Shown here piece by piece: positions 10,904 to 21,598 of a stretch of DNA of 64,000 nucleotides. Below the pieces are notes generated by a model. That model saw only the letters and a program-made list of their open reading frames with translations, was not told where the DNA came from and did not search any database. Source of the stretch: Eopsaltria australis (lineage: Eukaryota > Chordata > Aves > Passeriformes > Petroicidae); contig JAVTVJ010000292.1 in NCBI GenBank assembly GCA_034509425.1, positions 372,001 through 436,000 on the forward strand, given 5' to 3'. The stretch's first letter is position 1. Each line of letters opens with the position of its first letter. The position numbers were made by a program, and so were the translations under genes.

Positions 10904-13900
10904 ATGGTGAGGGGCCGGGACGCGGCAGGGGACACGGGGACGCGGGGACACCGCGGGGACACGGCCGCGGCCGCGGGGGGAGCGCGCCCGCGGAGGGGGC
11001 GGGACGGGCCTGCGGGGCCGCGGGGCCGGGGAGGGGCAGCGGCCCTCGGTGTCCCCCCGTGTCCCCGGCTCCCCCGGCTCGGGGCGGGCATGGGGCTGCA
11101 GGAGGAGGGACCCCAGCGTCGCGATCGGCCGGGCATCCCTCGGCAGCTCCGTGCGCAGTCCCCGTGCTGGTCCTACATCCTGGTCCTCCATCCTGCTGTT
11201 CCCATCCTGCTGTTCCCATCCTGCTTCCCGATCCTGCTGTCCCATCCTGGTCCTCCGTCCCTCTGCTCCCATCTTGCTCCCCCATCCTGTTGTTCTCATC
11301 CTGTTCCCCCGTCCCGGTGTCCCCATCCAGCTGGTCCATCCTGCTGTCTCCATCTTGCTCCCCCATCAGGCTCCCCCTGCGCATTCCCCCATCCCAGTGT
11401 CCCATCCTGTTCCCTCATCCTGCACTCCCATCCCGCTGTCTCCATCCCGCTGTCCCCATCCTGCTCCCCTCTAATCTGTTCCTCTACCCTCCCTCTCCCA
11501 ACCTGCTCCTCCATCCCACTGCTCCCCAAATTATTCCTCCTATCCTGCTCCCCCTGTCCCACTGTCCACGTCCTCCATCCCCATCCTGCTGCCCCCGAAC
11601 GCTCCCCCCAACCCATATCGTTCTCCCTACCCTACTGCTCCCCCCAAACTGCTTCCCCAAATCATTCCCTCAATCCACTGCCCCCAACCCTCTCCCCAGA
11701 ACCAGCTCCCCCAGTTTGCTCCCCTCTAATTCCCTCCTGGTCAATGTGCTCCCCCAATCCACTTCCCAATCCTGTCCCCCATCCCTGCTGCCTCCCAACC
11801 CTCTGCCCCCAGGACCTCAAGGGCCAGTACTGGACGGACGATGACTCCGACGGGGACAATGAGTCCGAGGAGTTCCTCTACGGCGTCCAGGTGGGTGCTG
11901 GGTCCCACAGGTGCCACGGGAGGCTCAGGAGCCCCCAGCCTGAGCCTGATCTGGGGCTGTGGGAGGCTCTGGGTGTGACGGTGCCGTGGGTGCTGTGCTG
12001 CAGGGGACCTGCGCCGCCGACCTGTACCGGCACCCGCAGCTGGACGCCGACATCGAGGCCGTGAAGGAGATCTACAGCGAGAATGCCGTGGCCGTCAGGT
12101 GGGTGCAGCTGCTGCCCCCTGCACTGGGCAGTCCATGCCCAGGCACACAGCTGGGCCATGCCAGGAACCCAGCTGGGCTGTCCCTGGGTACCCAACTGTG
12201 CCATGCTCAGGCGTCCTGCCATGCCATCTTTGGGACACCTGGCCACAGAATATCTGGCCATGGCATACCCAGGCACCTGGCTGTGCCATCTCTGGGGCAC
12301 CTGAGGGCATCCTCAGGGCTCCTGGCTGAGCCATCCCTCAGACATACCCTCCCCAGGACACTGGCCACAGTATCCCCTGGGCATTTGGCTGTGCTATGCT
12401 TGGGCACCCACACATGGCATTCCTGGGGCACCCACCTGTGGCAGCCCCAGGCACTCATCTGTGCCATCTTCAGACACCCAGCTGTGCCATCACTTGGTCA
12501 TCTGGCCATGGCATCACCAAACACCTGTCAGTACCATCCCTGGGGTACCCGGCTGTGGCCATCCTCAGACATCCAGCAGTGCCATCCCCAGCACACCTGG
12601 ACGTGCCATTCCCAGGCATGTGACCGTGCCATATTGGAGCACCCAGCTGTGCCATCCTCGGGGCACCTGACTATGGCATTACCAAGGCTGTGGCATCTCT
12701 GGGCATCCAGCTGTGCCATTGCTAGGATGCTCAGCCGTAGCACCCCCAGGACACCTGGCTGTGCCATCCCCAGGACACCTGGCCGTGCCATCCCCAGGAC
12801 CCTGGCTGTGCCATCCCCAGGACACCTGGCTGTCCCATCCCCAGGACACCTGGCTGTGCCATCCCCAGGACCCTGGCTGTGCCATCCCCAGGACCCTGGC
12901 TGTGCCATCCCCAGGACCCCTGGCTGTGCCATCCCCAGGACACCTGGCCGTGCTGTTCCCAGGCTCACATCCGCATTCTGGGCACTTCCCCTGTGCATAC
13001 ACTTGATAGATGGGGTGCCACACGTGCCGGTGTCACTGTCCCATGTGCCTGCCTACCCTGGCACAGTGAGCACCTGGCTGCTGTTCCAGCACCGTGCCAG
13101 CCCCCTGTGCCACAGCACCACGTGTGTTCACAGGGAGTACGGGACCATCGATGACGTGGACATCGACCTCCACGTGAACATCAGCTTCCTCGATGTGAGT
13201 GCCCAGGGTGCTCCTGGCAGTGCTGGCATGGGGAGGGTGGGCACATGCACCCAGGGGGTCCCCAAATCCCCCTGCCTGGGTGGAGGTCCCGTGGCTGTGC
13301 CGAAATGTGGCTCTCCCTTGGCAGGAGGAGGTGGCGACGGCGTGGAAGGTGCTGCGGACGGAGCCCATCGTCCTCCGCCTGCGCTTCTCTCTTTCCCAGT
13401 ACCTCGATGGCCCCGGTGAGTGGGGCTGGGCAGGGTGTGGTGTCCCTGTGCCCTCGGGACAGGCACAGTGGTGGCACTGATGGCTCATTCTCCTCTCTCC
13501 GCCAGAACCGTCCATCGAGGTTTTCCAGCCGTCCAACAAGGAGGGCTTTGGGCTGGGTCTGCAGCTGAAGAAGTAAGAGCTGAAACGTGGTGGGCACCCG
13601 AGGGTGGTGGGTGGGGGTGGCACACAGGGTGACTGTTCTGCCCCAAAACTGGCCACGTGCCACATGTCCCCGTGCCACCACCTTTTATCCACCACACAAC
13701 CCCGTGATGGGCTCACCACCATCTGTGTGTGGGAAAGAGGAGGGGCTGAGGGAGTCATGGACCACCAATCACCCATGGATGCTGTCCCCCGTGTCTGCCA
13801 GGATCCTGGGCATGTTCACATCCCAGCAATGGAAACATCTCAGCAACGATTTCCTGAAAACCCAGCAGGAGAAGCGGCACAGTTGGTTCAAGACGAGCGG

Positions 13901-16900
13901 CACCATCAAGAAGTTCCGTGCTGGTCTCAGCATCTTCTCACCCATCCCCAAGTAAGGTCCTGATGCTGTCCCCCAAGGGACCAGCCCTTCGTCCCCTCAT
14001 CCGGGCTGAGGCCTGGCACTGTGCCTCAGTTTCCCCACTTGGATGCTGCTGCTCCCTACCAGATCCCAAGAAGGTGGAGGTTGCTCCCAGCAAATAGCCG
14101 ATGGGTGAATCCGGTGCTGGGGGAGCAGGGAACGGTGACAAGCAGGTGCTCAGGGGAATTTTGTGCCTGCAGGTCTCCCAGCTTCCCTGTTATCCAAGAT
14201 TCAGTGCTGAAGGGCAAACTGGGCATCCCCGAGCCTCGTGTGAACCGCCTGATGAACCGCTCCGTGTCCTGCATGGTGAAGAATCCCAAGGTGGAAGTTT
14301 TTGGCTACCCACCCGCCAGCACCCAGGCAGGTGTTGCCCCCTTCAACATCCTGGTGGGTGCCACCCCGCCTTGGGGTTTGCTTTCCTCTTCTTCCCCTTC
14401 CCAGGGGCTCCTCTGGGGTCAGATCATTTGTCATGGAGTGCTGGGACTCCCATGGGGTGGGGGGAGCCCCTGCAGGGTTTCTTGTCCTCACTCCTGGGTG
14501 CTCTTGGGGAGCTGGGGCCTGGCTGTGAGGTCCAGTGGGATTTTACCCCACTCTTGGTGCTGCATCCCTGCTGTGCCGGGGGATGTTGGCATGTTGGGGA
14601 TCCCACTATGCCAGGGGGTGTTGGCATGTCAAGGGTCCCACTGTGTTGGGGGTGTTGGGATGTTGGGGGTCCTGCTGTGTTGGGAAGAGGTTGGCACGTT
14701 GGGGGTTCCACTGTGCTGGGGTGTGTTGGAATGTCAGCGGTCCTGTTGTGCCAGGGTTTTGGTGTGTTGGGGGTCCTGCTGTGCTGGGGGGAGTTGGGGG
14801 CTGCCCGTGCCATGCAGAGCTGGGAGTGATTGTGGGAAAGGGGATAACGCAGCTGGCTCTGCTCCGGCTCCGTCACAGGTCGGCGGCCACTGCAAGAACA
14901 TCCCCACGCTGGAGTACGGCTTCCTCGTCCAGGTGAGAGTCCTGCATCCTGCTCATCCTCAGCCTGCTGCCCAGAGCATCCTTCCCACTGATCCACATCC
15001 TACTATCTGGAGCGTTCTCCCCACTACCCCATGTCCTGCTCATCCTTATCCTGATGCCCAGAGTATCCTCCTCGCTGTTCCACATCCCACTCAGCCCCGT
15101 CCCACTGCCCAGAACATCATCCCCAGTGCCCCACATCGCACTTATCCACACTCCACTGCATATATCATCCTCCCCTCTGCCCAGAGTCCATCTCATCCCC
15201 GTCCCACTGCCTGGAGCATCCCCCCAAGCTCCATGTCCACAGCAGGGCCTCATTCCCTCCGTCCTGCTCCTCAGATCATGAAGTACGCGGAGCAGCGGAT
15301 CCCGACGCTCAACGAGTACTGTGTGGTGTGTGACGAACAGCACGTCTTCCAGAACGGCTCCATGCTCAAGGTGGGGTGGCAGGGCAGGGCCAGGTCAGGT
15401 GCAGGCTGTGCCCCTGTGTCACCATCCCTGACACTCACCACTCTCCTGTCCCCTCCACAGCCAGCTGTGTGCACCCGGGAGCTCTGCGTCTTCTCCTTCT
15501 ACACCCTGGGCGTCATGTCCGGTGCGGCCGAGGAGGTGGCCACGGGTGCTGAGGTAGGGCTGGCCATGGTGGTGACCCCCCCTTAGCCCCATGGGGGGTT
15601 GCCCCTTCAGCCCCTGCTCTGCCCCAAGGTGGTGGACCTGCTGGTGGCCATGTGCCGTGCTGCCCTCGAGTCCCCTCGCAAGAGCATCATCTTTGAGCCT
15701 TATCCCTCCGTGGTGGACCCCAACGACCCCAAAACTCTGGCCTTCAACCCCAAGGTAAGTGCTGAGGGGACAATGCTGCCCCACACCAGGGGGTGACAGG
15801 GAGCCCCAAAGACCCCCCTGATGGCCATCTCTCTCCTGCCCCATGTGCAGAAGAAGAACTATGAGCGGCTGCAGAAGGCCCTGGACAGTGTGATGTCCAT
15901 CCGGGAGATGACCCAGGTACGTGGCATGGCCCCACTGCCCCATGGCCCCATGTGACCTCCCCTGTGTGGGATCCAAGCTGGGAGTGGCATTTTCCTGCTG
16001 ATCTCCATATGCCCATGGCTGCCCACCACCCATGGGGGACCCCCTCTTGCCTCTGCCAGGGGTCCTACCTGGAGATCAAGAAGCAGATGGACAAGCTGGA
16101 CCCCCTGGCGCATCCCCTCCTGCAGTGGTAAGGCCGAGGGTGCTGCAGGCCTCTCCCACTGCCCCTCATTCCCCAGGACACGGGATGGGGTGGGGGGCAG
16201 CTGGATATCCATGGCACAACCCTCTCATCTCCTTTCTCTTGGGGCATCCAATGGTCTCAGGGCAGATTGAGACCACCTTTTCTGACCCTCCTCCTTTTCC
16301 TCCTCCTCTTCCCAAGGATAATCTCCAGCAACAGATCCCACATTGTCAAGCTGCCTCTCAGCAGGGTAAGGGACCAGGCCAGGTGGGGTGCGGGATGGAG
16401 GGTGTGGAATGTGGGAGGTGGGATGGAGAGTACAGAAGATGGGACGCGGGATGTAGGCTATGGGCTGTGGGATGCAGGATGAGGCCCGTAAGGATATGGG
16501 ATGGGTGATGGAAGGGTCTGGGATGCAGGAGGGATCCCCCTGGGTGGGGTTCGAGCCTGGGAGATACGGGAGTCAGGACATGGGATATAGGAAAGGGGAT
16601 GTTTGACACAGTCTGTGGGATGGGGACAAGACAATGCCAAGGACCCTTCTGGCAAACTTGGAGTGGCCAAAGCTGGGCTGGGCCGGACCCGGGGCCGGGC
16701 GGCCGTGCATGATCTCTGTCTGTCTGTCTGTCTGTCTGTCCTCTCTCCTGCCGGCACTGCCGTTGCTCTTCCCGTTCCCCTGGTAGCAGCTGAAGTTCAT
16801 GCACACCTCCCACCAGTTCCTCCTGCTCAGCAGCCCCCCGGCCAAGGAAGCCCGGTTCCGCACGGCCAAGAAACTCTACGGCAGCACCTTTGCTTTCCAG

Positions 16901-18360
16901 TGAGTTGCCAGGGTGGGGGGACGGCAGGAGCCTCCCAGGTGGGCGCTGTGGGGCTGATGGACGAGGGGCTGACGTGGGGCTGGCTCTTTGCAGTGGCTCT
17001 CACATTGAGAACTGGCATTCCATCCTCCGCAATGGGCTGGTCAACGCCTCCTACACCAAACTGCAGGTACCGCTCTGCTCCCTGTGCCCAGCACACCCCA
17101 GGGCAGCAGGCGGGCAGGGAGGGGGCAGGAAGGCAGGGAGGGGGCAGGAAGGCAGGGAGGGGGCAGACATTGGGAACTGCCAGGCTTCCTCCACTACCAC
17201 CGTGCCCAAGCTGGCGAGGTGATCCCACCACGCTCACCCTGGTGTTTTCCTGCAAGCTGCATGGAGCAGCCTATGGCAAGGGCATCTATCTGAGCCCCAT
17301 CTCCAGTATTTCCTTTGGATACTCAGGTAAGAGGCTGCCTGCACTGCCTGGTCCTGCCCGTGCTGCCCAGTCCTGCCTGTGCTGCCCAGTCCTGCCTGTG
17401 TTCCCATTCCCACTCCCTGCATGGGCCTGGGGAGATTGGGCATCGTGCTGGCTGGAGAAGCTGCATCCCATATCCATCCCATCACACCAGCCTCTTCCCA
17501 GCCAGTTTGGGGCTTTCCCACACCAAAGAATCAAACCCCCAACATTTTCTAGGCTTTAGAACCTGCTGCACACACTTTTGGGGGGTTCCCAGGGCACAGC
17601 TGCAGGGTGGGAGCACTGAGGGTGGTGGTGCCTTTCTGTGGCATGTGTCCCTGCTTGACCCGAGGGTGTTCCCTCAGAGACTGACAGCCTTGCTCCTTCC
17701 TCAGGAATGGGGAAAGGGCAGCACCGGATGCCGTCGAAGGATGAGCTGGTGCAGCGGTACAACCGGATGAACACCATCCCCCAGGTGATGGGCCAGGGGA
17801 CACTGGGGCAGGATGGGAACGGGGACGTGGCACCCATGGGTGCTGGGGATGGGGTGGTAACACTGGCTGCTCTTCCCACAGACCCGCTCCATCCAGTCCC
17901 GCTTCCTCCAGAGCCGCAACCTGAACTGCATCGCGCTTTGCGAAGGTGTGGGGCTTGTGGGGGGATAACGGGGGGGACAGGCAGCACCCATGGGTTCACC
18001 AGGTGTGTGGAGGGATGTAGGGTCCCCACAATGGGCTGTGCCCAGACAGGCCCTCTGTCCCCCATCCCGTGTCCAACAGCCCCTTGTCCCAGCAGTGATC
18101 ACCTCCAAGGACCTGCAGAAACACGGCAACATCTGGGTCTGCCCCGTCTCAGACCACGTCTGCACACGCTTCTTCTTTGTGTGAGTACATTTGCGCCCAC
18201 CCTGCAGCACCTGCGGGACCCCCACGGGATCCCCCTCACCCCCTTCTCCTCTTCCAGGTACGAAGATGGCCAAGTGGGAGATGCCAATATCAATACTCAG
18301 GACCCCAAAATCCAGAAGGAGATCATGCGTGTGATCGGGACTCAGGTGTACACAAACTGA
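10904..18360 (+). CDS. PARP6: Protein mono-ADP-ribosyltransferase PARP6 (ARTD17), complete, 22 coding exons
   Basis: PARP6 is a cytoplasmic mono-ADP-ribosyltransferase linked to dendrite growth and cell-cycle control. Exons: 10904-10906, 11813-11890, 12004-12098, 13134-13194, 13325-13415, 13506-13572, 13802-13951, 14173-14353, 14879-14932, 15275-15370, 15461-15553, 15629-15754, 15851-15916, 16060-16127, 16317-16365, 16787-16899, 16994-17066, 17257-17326, 17705-17784, 17882-17945, 18096-18180, 18258-18360. All phases join, giving 621 aa (human about 630). Exon 1 codes only the Met; exon 2 opens DLKGQYWTDDDSDGDNESEE. The C-terminal catalytic domain has HGSHIENW (catalytic His about 464) and YGKGIYLS (Tyr about 499), and ends VIGTQVYTN. 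This is the non-poly His-Tyr class, without the PARP1 Glu. The difference from human lies mainly near exon 8, where GYPPASTQAGVAPFNIL replaces a longer linker. The exon 8 donor and the NAGNAG acceptors at 16781-16789 and 18091-18095 are the least certain joins. Confidence 0.95.
11150..11808. repeat. Pyrimidine-rich tandem repeat (CCCATCCTGCT-type) in PARP6 intron 1
   Basis: About 0.65 kb of degenerate CCCATCCTGCTGTTCC-like units runs up to the exon 2 acceptor. The whole strand is C/T-rich, so it acts as an extended polypyrimidine tract. The open frames it creates have no coding character. Confidence 0.75.
12105..12965. repeat. Minisatellite in PARP6 intron 3 with a near-perfect 23-25 bp core array
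   Basis: The whole intron consists of CTGTGCCATCCCCAGG-like units. The 5' half is degenerate. From about 12735 to 12960 the units become nearly identical: about nine copies of CATCCCCAGGACACCTGGCT and its CCC variant, 23-25 bp each. The gradient from degenerate to homogeneous suggests recent expansion at the 3' end. Confidence 0.85.
14570..14812. repeat. Minisatellite (GTGTTGGCATGTTGGGGGTCC-like) in PARP6 intron 8
   Basis: About seven diverged units of roughly 30-38 bp share TGTTGG.ATGTTGGGGGTCC.CTGTG, on the G-rich plus strand. G-runs of 4-5 recur in each unit, so this intron RNA could form G-quadruplexes (inference). Confidence 0.7.
14936..15268. repeat. Degenerate tandem repeat in PARP6 intron 9
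   Basis: Units of roughly 50-60 bp share CACTGCCCAGAGCATCCTCCCC and CCACATCCTACTCATCC. They fill the intron between exons 9 and 10. No exon is visible inside. Confidence 0.65.
16376..16600. repeat. Purine-rich degenerate repeat (GGGATGCAGGATGTGGGA-like) in PARP6 intron 15
   Basis: Short GGGATG/GGATATGGG units recur through this part of the intron. A separate (TCTG)n run of about six units lies near 16716-16740, ahead of the exon 16 acceptor. Confidence 0.6.
17103..17165. repeat. Triplicated GGCAGGGAGGGGGCAGGAA unit in PARP6 intron 17
   Basis: Three tandem copies of about 19 bp, purine-rich on the plus strand. The G-runs make it a possible intronic G-rich splicing enhancer (inference). Confidence 0.75.
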
Positions 18361-18720
18361 GTGGTGGCAGTGGGTCCCTGGGACCCCCCGGGCACCGAGC
18401 GAGCCCCCAGGCAAAGCTGGGCAGGGGCTGAGTGGGTTTTGAGCCCCCCGGGCAGGGCAGAGCCGGGGCAATGCTGGCGTCGGGCACCCTGTGAGCACCA
18501 GGCGGGTTCAGCGGTCCCTTATCCCCTCCCTGTCCCCTTCCCCCTGTCCCTGACCCTGTGGCAGCGTGGAGAAGGAGCCGTGGGTCTGGCGTGGCCGGGG
18601 GCCGCCCCTCCTGGCATTGGCAGCAACGGCGTTTTTATCGATGATGAGAAACTGAAGCAAAAAAAAATAACAACCAAAACAAACCCAAAAACATAGGAAA
18701 AAAAAAAAGAGAAAAGGAAT
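18361..18720 (+). other. PARP6: PARP6 3' untranslated region (end not fixed)
   Basis: After the TGA at 18358-18360 comes GC-rich sequence, then a distinct AT-rich end (GTTTTTATCGATGATGAGAA near 18630) and an A-rich stretch at 18659-18714. No canonical AATAAA is visible in the last 100 bases. An AGTAAA variant lies near 18744. The transcript end is therefore an estimate. Confidence 0.5.
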
Positions 18721-18840
18721 CAGTGTTTGTGGATTTAACTGGGAGTAAAGTGTGGGGTGTGGGAAGGGGATGCTGGTGAAAGGATGGGGCACAGGGAGGG
18801 AATGGGATTTTGAGGAAAGGACAGGGGCACAGGAAAGGGA

Positions 18841-18925
18841 TGGGATGGGATGGGATGGGATGGGATGGGATGGGATGGGATGGGATGGGATGGGATGGGA
18901 TGGGATGGGATGGGATGGGATGGGA
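18841..18925. repeat. Perfect (TGGGA)17 pentanucleotide microsatellite
   Basis: Seventeen uninterrupted TGGGA units. Imperfect GGGATGG motifs continue on both sides to about 19110. The array lies between the PARP6 and CELF6 3' ends and is expected to be length-polymorphic. Confidence 0.97.
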
Positions 18926-20195
18926 TCACAAGGAAGGAATGGGATTCAGGGTGGGAGTGTGTGGGAGGAACAGGGGCACAGGGAAGGGATTGAAACCTGA
19001 GCAAGTGATGGGGGCACAGGGAAGGGATGGGATCATGAGAAAAGGATAGGATTGTGAAGAAGGGACAGGAAACAGAAGGGATGGTATCTTGGGGAAGGGA
19101 TGGGATTGAGAGGATGAGATGGTGGGGAAGTGTCATAGGGAATTGATGCAGCTTTGGGATAGGGCTGGGAGGGAACAACTCCCCATCACACCATGGCAAA
19201 GGGATGGTGCTGTGAAAGAGGAACACAACGGAGAAGGGATTGTGCCTCGGGGATGGGGATGTGGAACCCCACAGACTGACCCCCCCAGGTACTGGTGCTG
19301 CAGCAGAGACTCAAATGAGAAGGAATCTCCAGGGACAGCGCTTTATTTCAGCCCAAGCCAATCCCAGTAACTCCACGGACACAGAGGCAGTGCCAGCTCA
19401 GCTGCATCCTGTTACACCCAAACTGGGATGGAAACAGCAGAGACAGCCCAGAGGCTGCCAGGTCTCAGGGCAGGCAGAGGGGGCTGGACACTGCTGCTCC
19501 CCACAGTCCAGGAGCTCTCCAGGTCAGTGCATTGTGAGGCCACAATTTCAGCCAGGATTTATGATGGAAGAATTACCCTGGTTTTGGTACAGTGACCACC
19601 TGAGTCCTGACGGACTCATTACACCAGTAGGTGCACTCAGTGTCACTTCTGTCCTGTCCCTGCCCTCTGCCCCCCCTGCCCCAACACCTGTCCATCCCAC
19701 GCTGCCTGCTCCGTGTTCCCATGGGCCACCCAAACCTGGGCTGGTGGCCATTCCCTTGCCCCTAGCCCTGCAACCCATCCTTTGTGGGGGGATGTTGCTT
19801 AAATTTGTGGGGTTTGGGGTCCTTTCCCCTCCTCAAAAGAGAATTCACTTTCCCAGGATCACGGCAGTCACTCGGCCGTACCCACAAGTGTGAAGGGACA
19901 TCCCATGGGACACAGCCACATCCCCCTGAAGCTCCTCCATACCTTGGAAAGATCAGTGAAACCACAGGGCTGTGTCCTGTCCTGATTCCTTCTGCAACCA
20001 CAGTGAATTCCTCCAAAAAATAGCAATTCCTGTGAAAAAGCAAATAAAAAGAGAGGCCTACAGTCCCCTCCCAGCTTCACCAAATCCTGGTGGATGCTCT
20101 GGCCCAGCTGGAGCTGAGCTGGCCATAAAGGGGGCCCTGGTGTCATGTCTGGGTGCTGGAGGTGGCAGTGATTGCTCCAAAGAACCAACAAAGGT
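18926..20195. other. Intergenic gap between the converging PARP6 and CELF6 genes
   Basis: The left part is degenerate GGGATGG repeat. From 19240 on the sequence is unique. I see no exon of known type; minus-strand TTTATT complements (as near 19341) could be alternative distal poly(A) signals for CELF6. Confidence 0.55.
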
Positions 20196-21598
20196 GACGA
20201 TTTTGACAAAATAAGTTTATTTCGCTTCACTTCATTTCGGCCGAAACCTCACATTTTTCTTTTTTTTTTTTAAGTTTTTTTTTTGGCTGAAAAAAAAAAA
20301 ACCCCAACCCAAAAATCCCCCCAAACGAACCCAAAATGCAAAGAACCACATCACTCCACCCTCTGCCAGAGGCGACCGAGGGACTCCAACTCCCCCCTGG
20401 GCCATGGAGCTGGGGGAGCCACTGCAGGCCCCCCCCCAAATCCCCTCTGCATCCCCCCAATCCCCAGCCACGAATTAGCCCCCAAAACCGAGCCCTTGAA
20501 CCCCCCAAATCCGAGCCCTGTAGGAAACGCTCGTGGCTCTGAATGCCCGAGGGTTTTACTCAACCTTCTTAATTTTTGTTGGATTTTCTCCTCCTTTCCC
20601 GACGTTTTTTTGTGTGTTTTGTTTTTTTTTTTTTAAATTAATTTATTTATAGATATATTTAAAAAAAGCAATAGTCCTTTGGTCCCTAAACTCTAAGGAA
20701 TGATATGACTCTGAAACAAGTAATCCTATGTCCCTGTGCCAGTGACAAGCAGGGGAAGCGCGTGTCCCGCCACCCTGCTCCATGGGATATATATATATAT
20801 ATACTTATTTATATATATCTTCTATAAGTCCAACATACTTTGATCCTTCTTTCTTTTCCCCCAACGCAGGGAAAAAGGAAAATCTTGCCATTTTTCTTTA
20901 TTTTCCAAACAAACATCCTCCAGGTGAAGCGCCCGAGGCTGGTCCCGTCCCACCGGCTTTGGTTTAAGAATCCATTTGGAGCCTCTTTTTCCTCGTTTCT
21001 CCTGGGAAATCGGTAGCAGCAAATGAGTGCTTTAAAAAAAAAAACCCAAAAAACAAAGGTAGATCGTGGCCCGGCTGCCTGGTGCCATCGGCCTTGCTCC
21101 CAAGCAAGGGATCTGGTGAGTCCCGGAGAGCGGCCGGCGGCGAATCGCAGCCCCGGCACCGCATCGCTCCCCTCCTTCCTTGTCTTCCTCTCATTCCCGT
21201 TAAACAACAAACAAGACCAGTTTGGGAAAAAATTCAAAAAGGAAAAGCTACGACCAAAATACTCTCTTCTTCGCCGTTTTCTCCTTCACCTCCTCCTCCT
21301 CCTTTTCCTCCTCCGGGATGTGTTGCAAAGAAAGAGAGTTACAGGTTTGGATACTGCACTTGGGGAAGGGGAAAGTCGTCAGACACTGCAGGACGTCCGA
21401 CCTGAAACAGAAGGAAAACGCTGTCAGACTGTTTCTGGGGGATGGAGGGAGGGAGGGAGGGAGAGATCCAGATCCATTGGGTGGGTGGTGCCAGGCAGGG
21501 ATCCCTGCACACACCTGGGGATGTAACATAGGGACTCTCCACAATCAGCATAGCCCCCAGGGCCAGGCCCCCTCACCTCTCCGCAGGCTGAGCTGGGG
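20196..21598 (-). other. CELF6: CELF6 3' untranslated region with minus-strand AATAAA
   Basis: The region downstream of the CELF6 stop holds A/T-rich tracts, a (TA)n stretch near 20788-20820 and poly(T)/poly(A) runs at 20260-20300 and 20620-20670. AATAAA on the minus strand occurs at complement 20216-20221, the last good signal, and again near 20640. A 3'UTR of about 1.4 kb is inferred; there is no transcript evidence here. Confidence 0.55.
20216..20221 (-). terminator. CELF6: Candidate CELF6 polyadenylation signal AATAAA
   Basis: The complement of TTTATT at 20216-20221 reads AATAAA, about 1.38 kb beyond the CELF6 stop codon. Cleavage would fall near 20195-20205. Confidence 0.5.

Noticed and set aside
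10796..12064. 422-codon plus-strand open frame over the PARP6 start and intron 1
   Set aside because: It arises from C-rich, stop-poor repeat sequence. The true PARP6 frame is fixed by the ATG|GT at 10904-10908 and the exon 2 acceptor at 11812.
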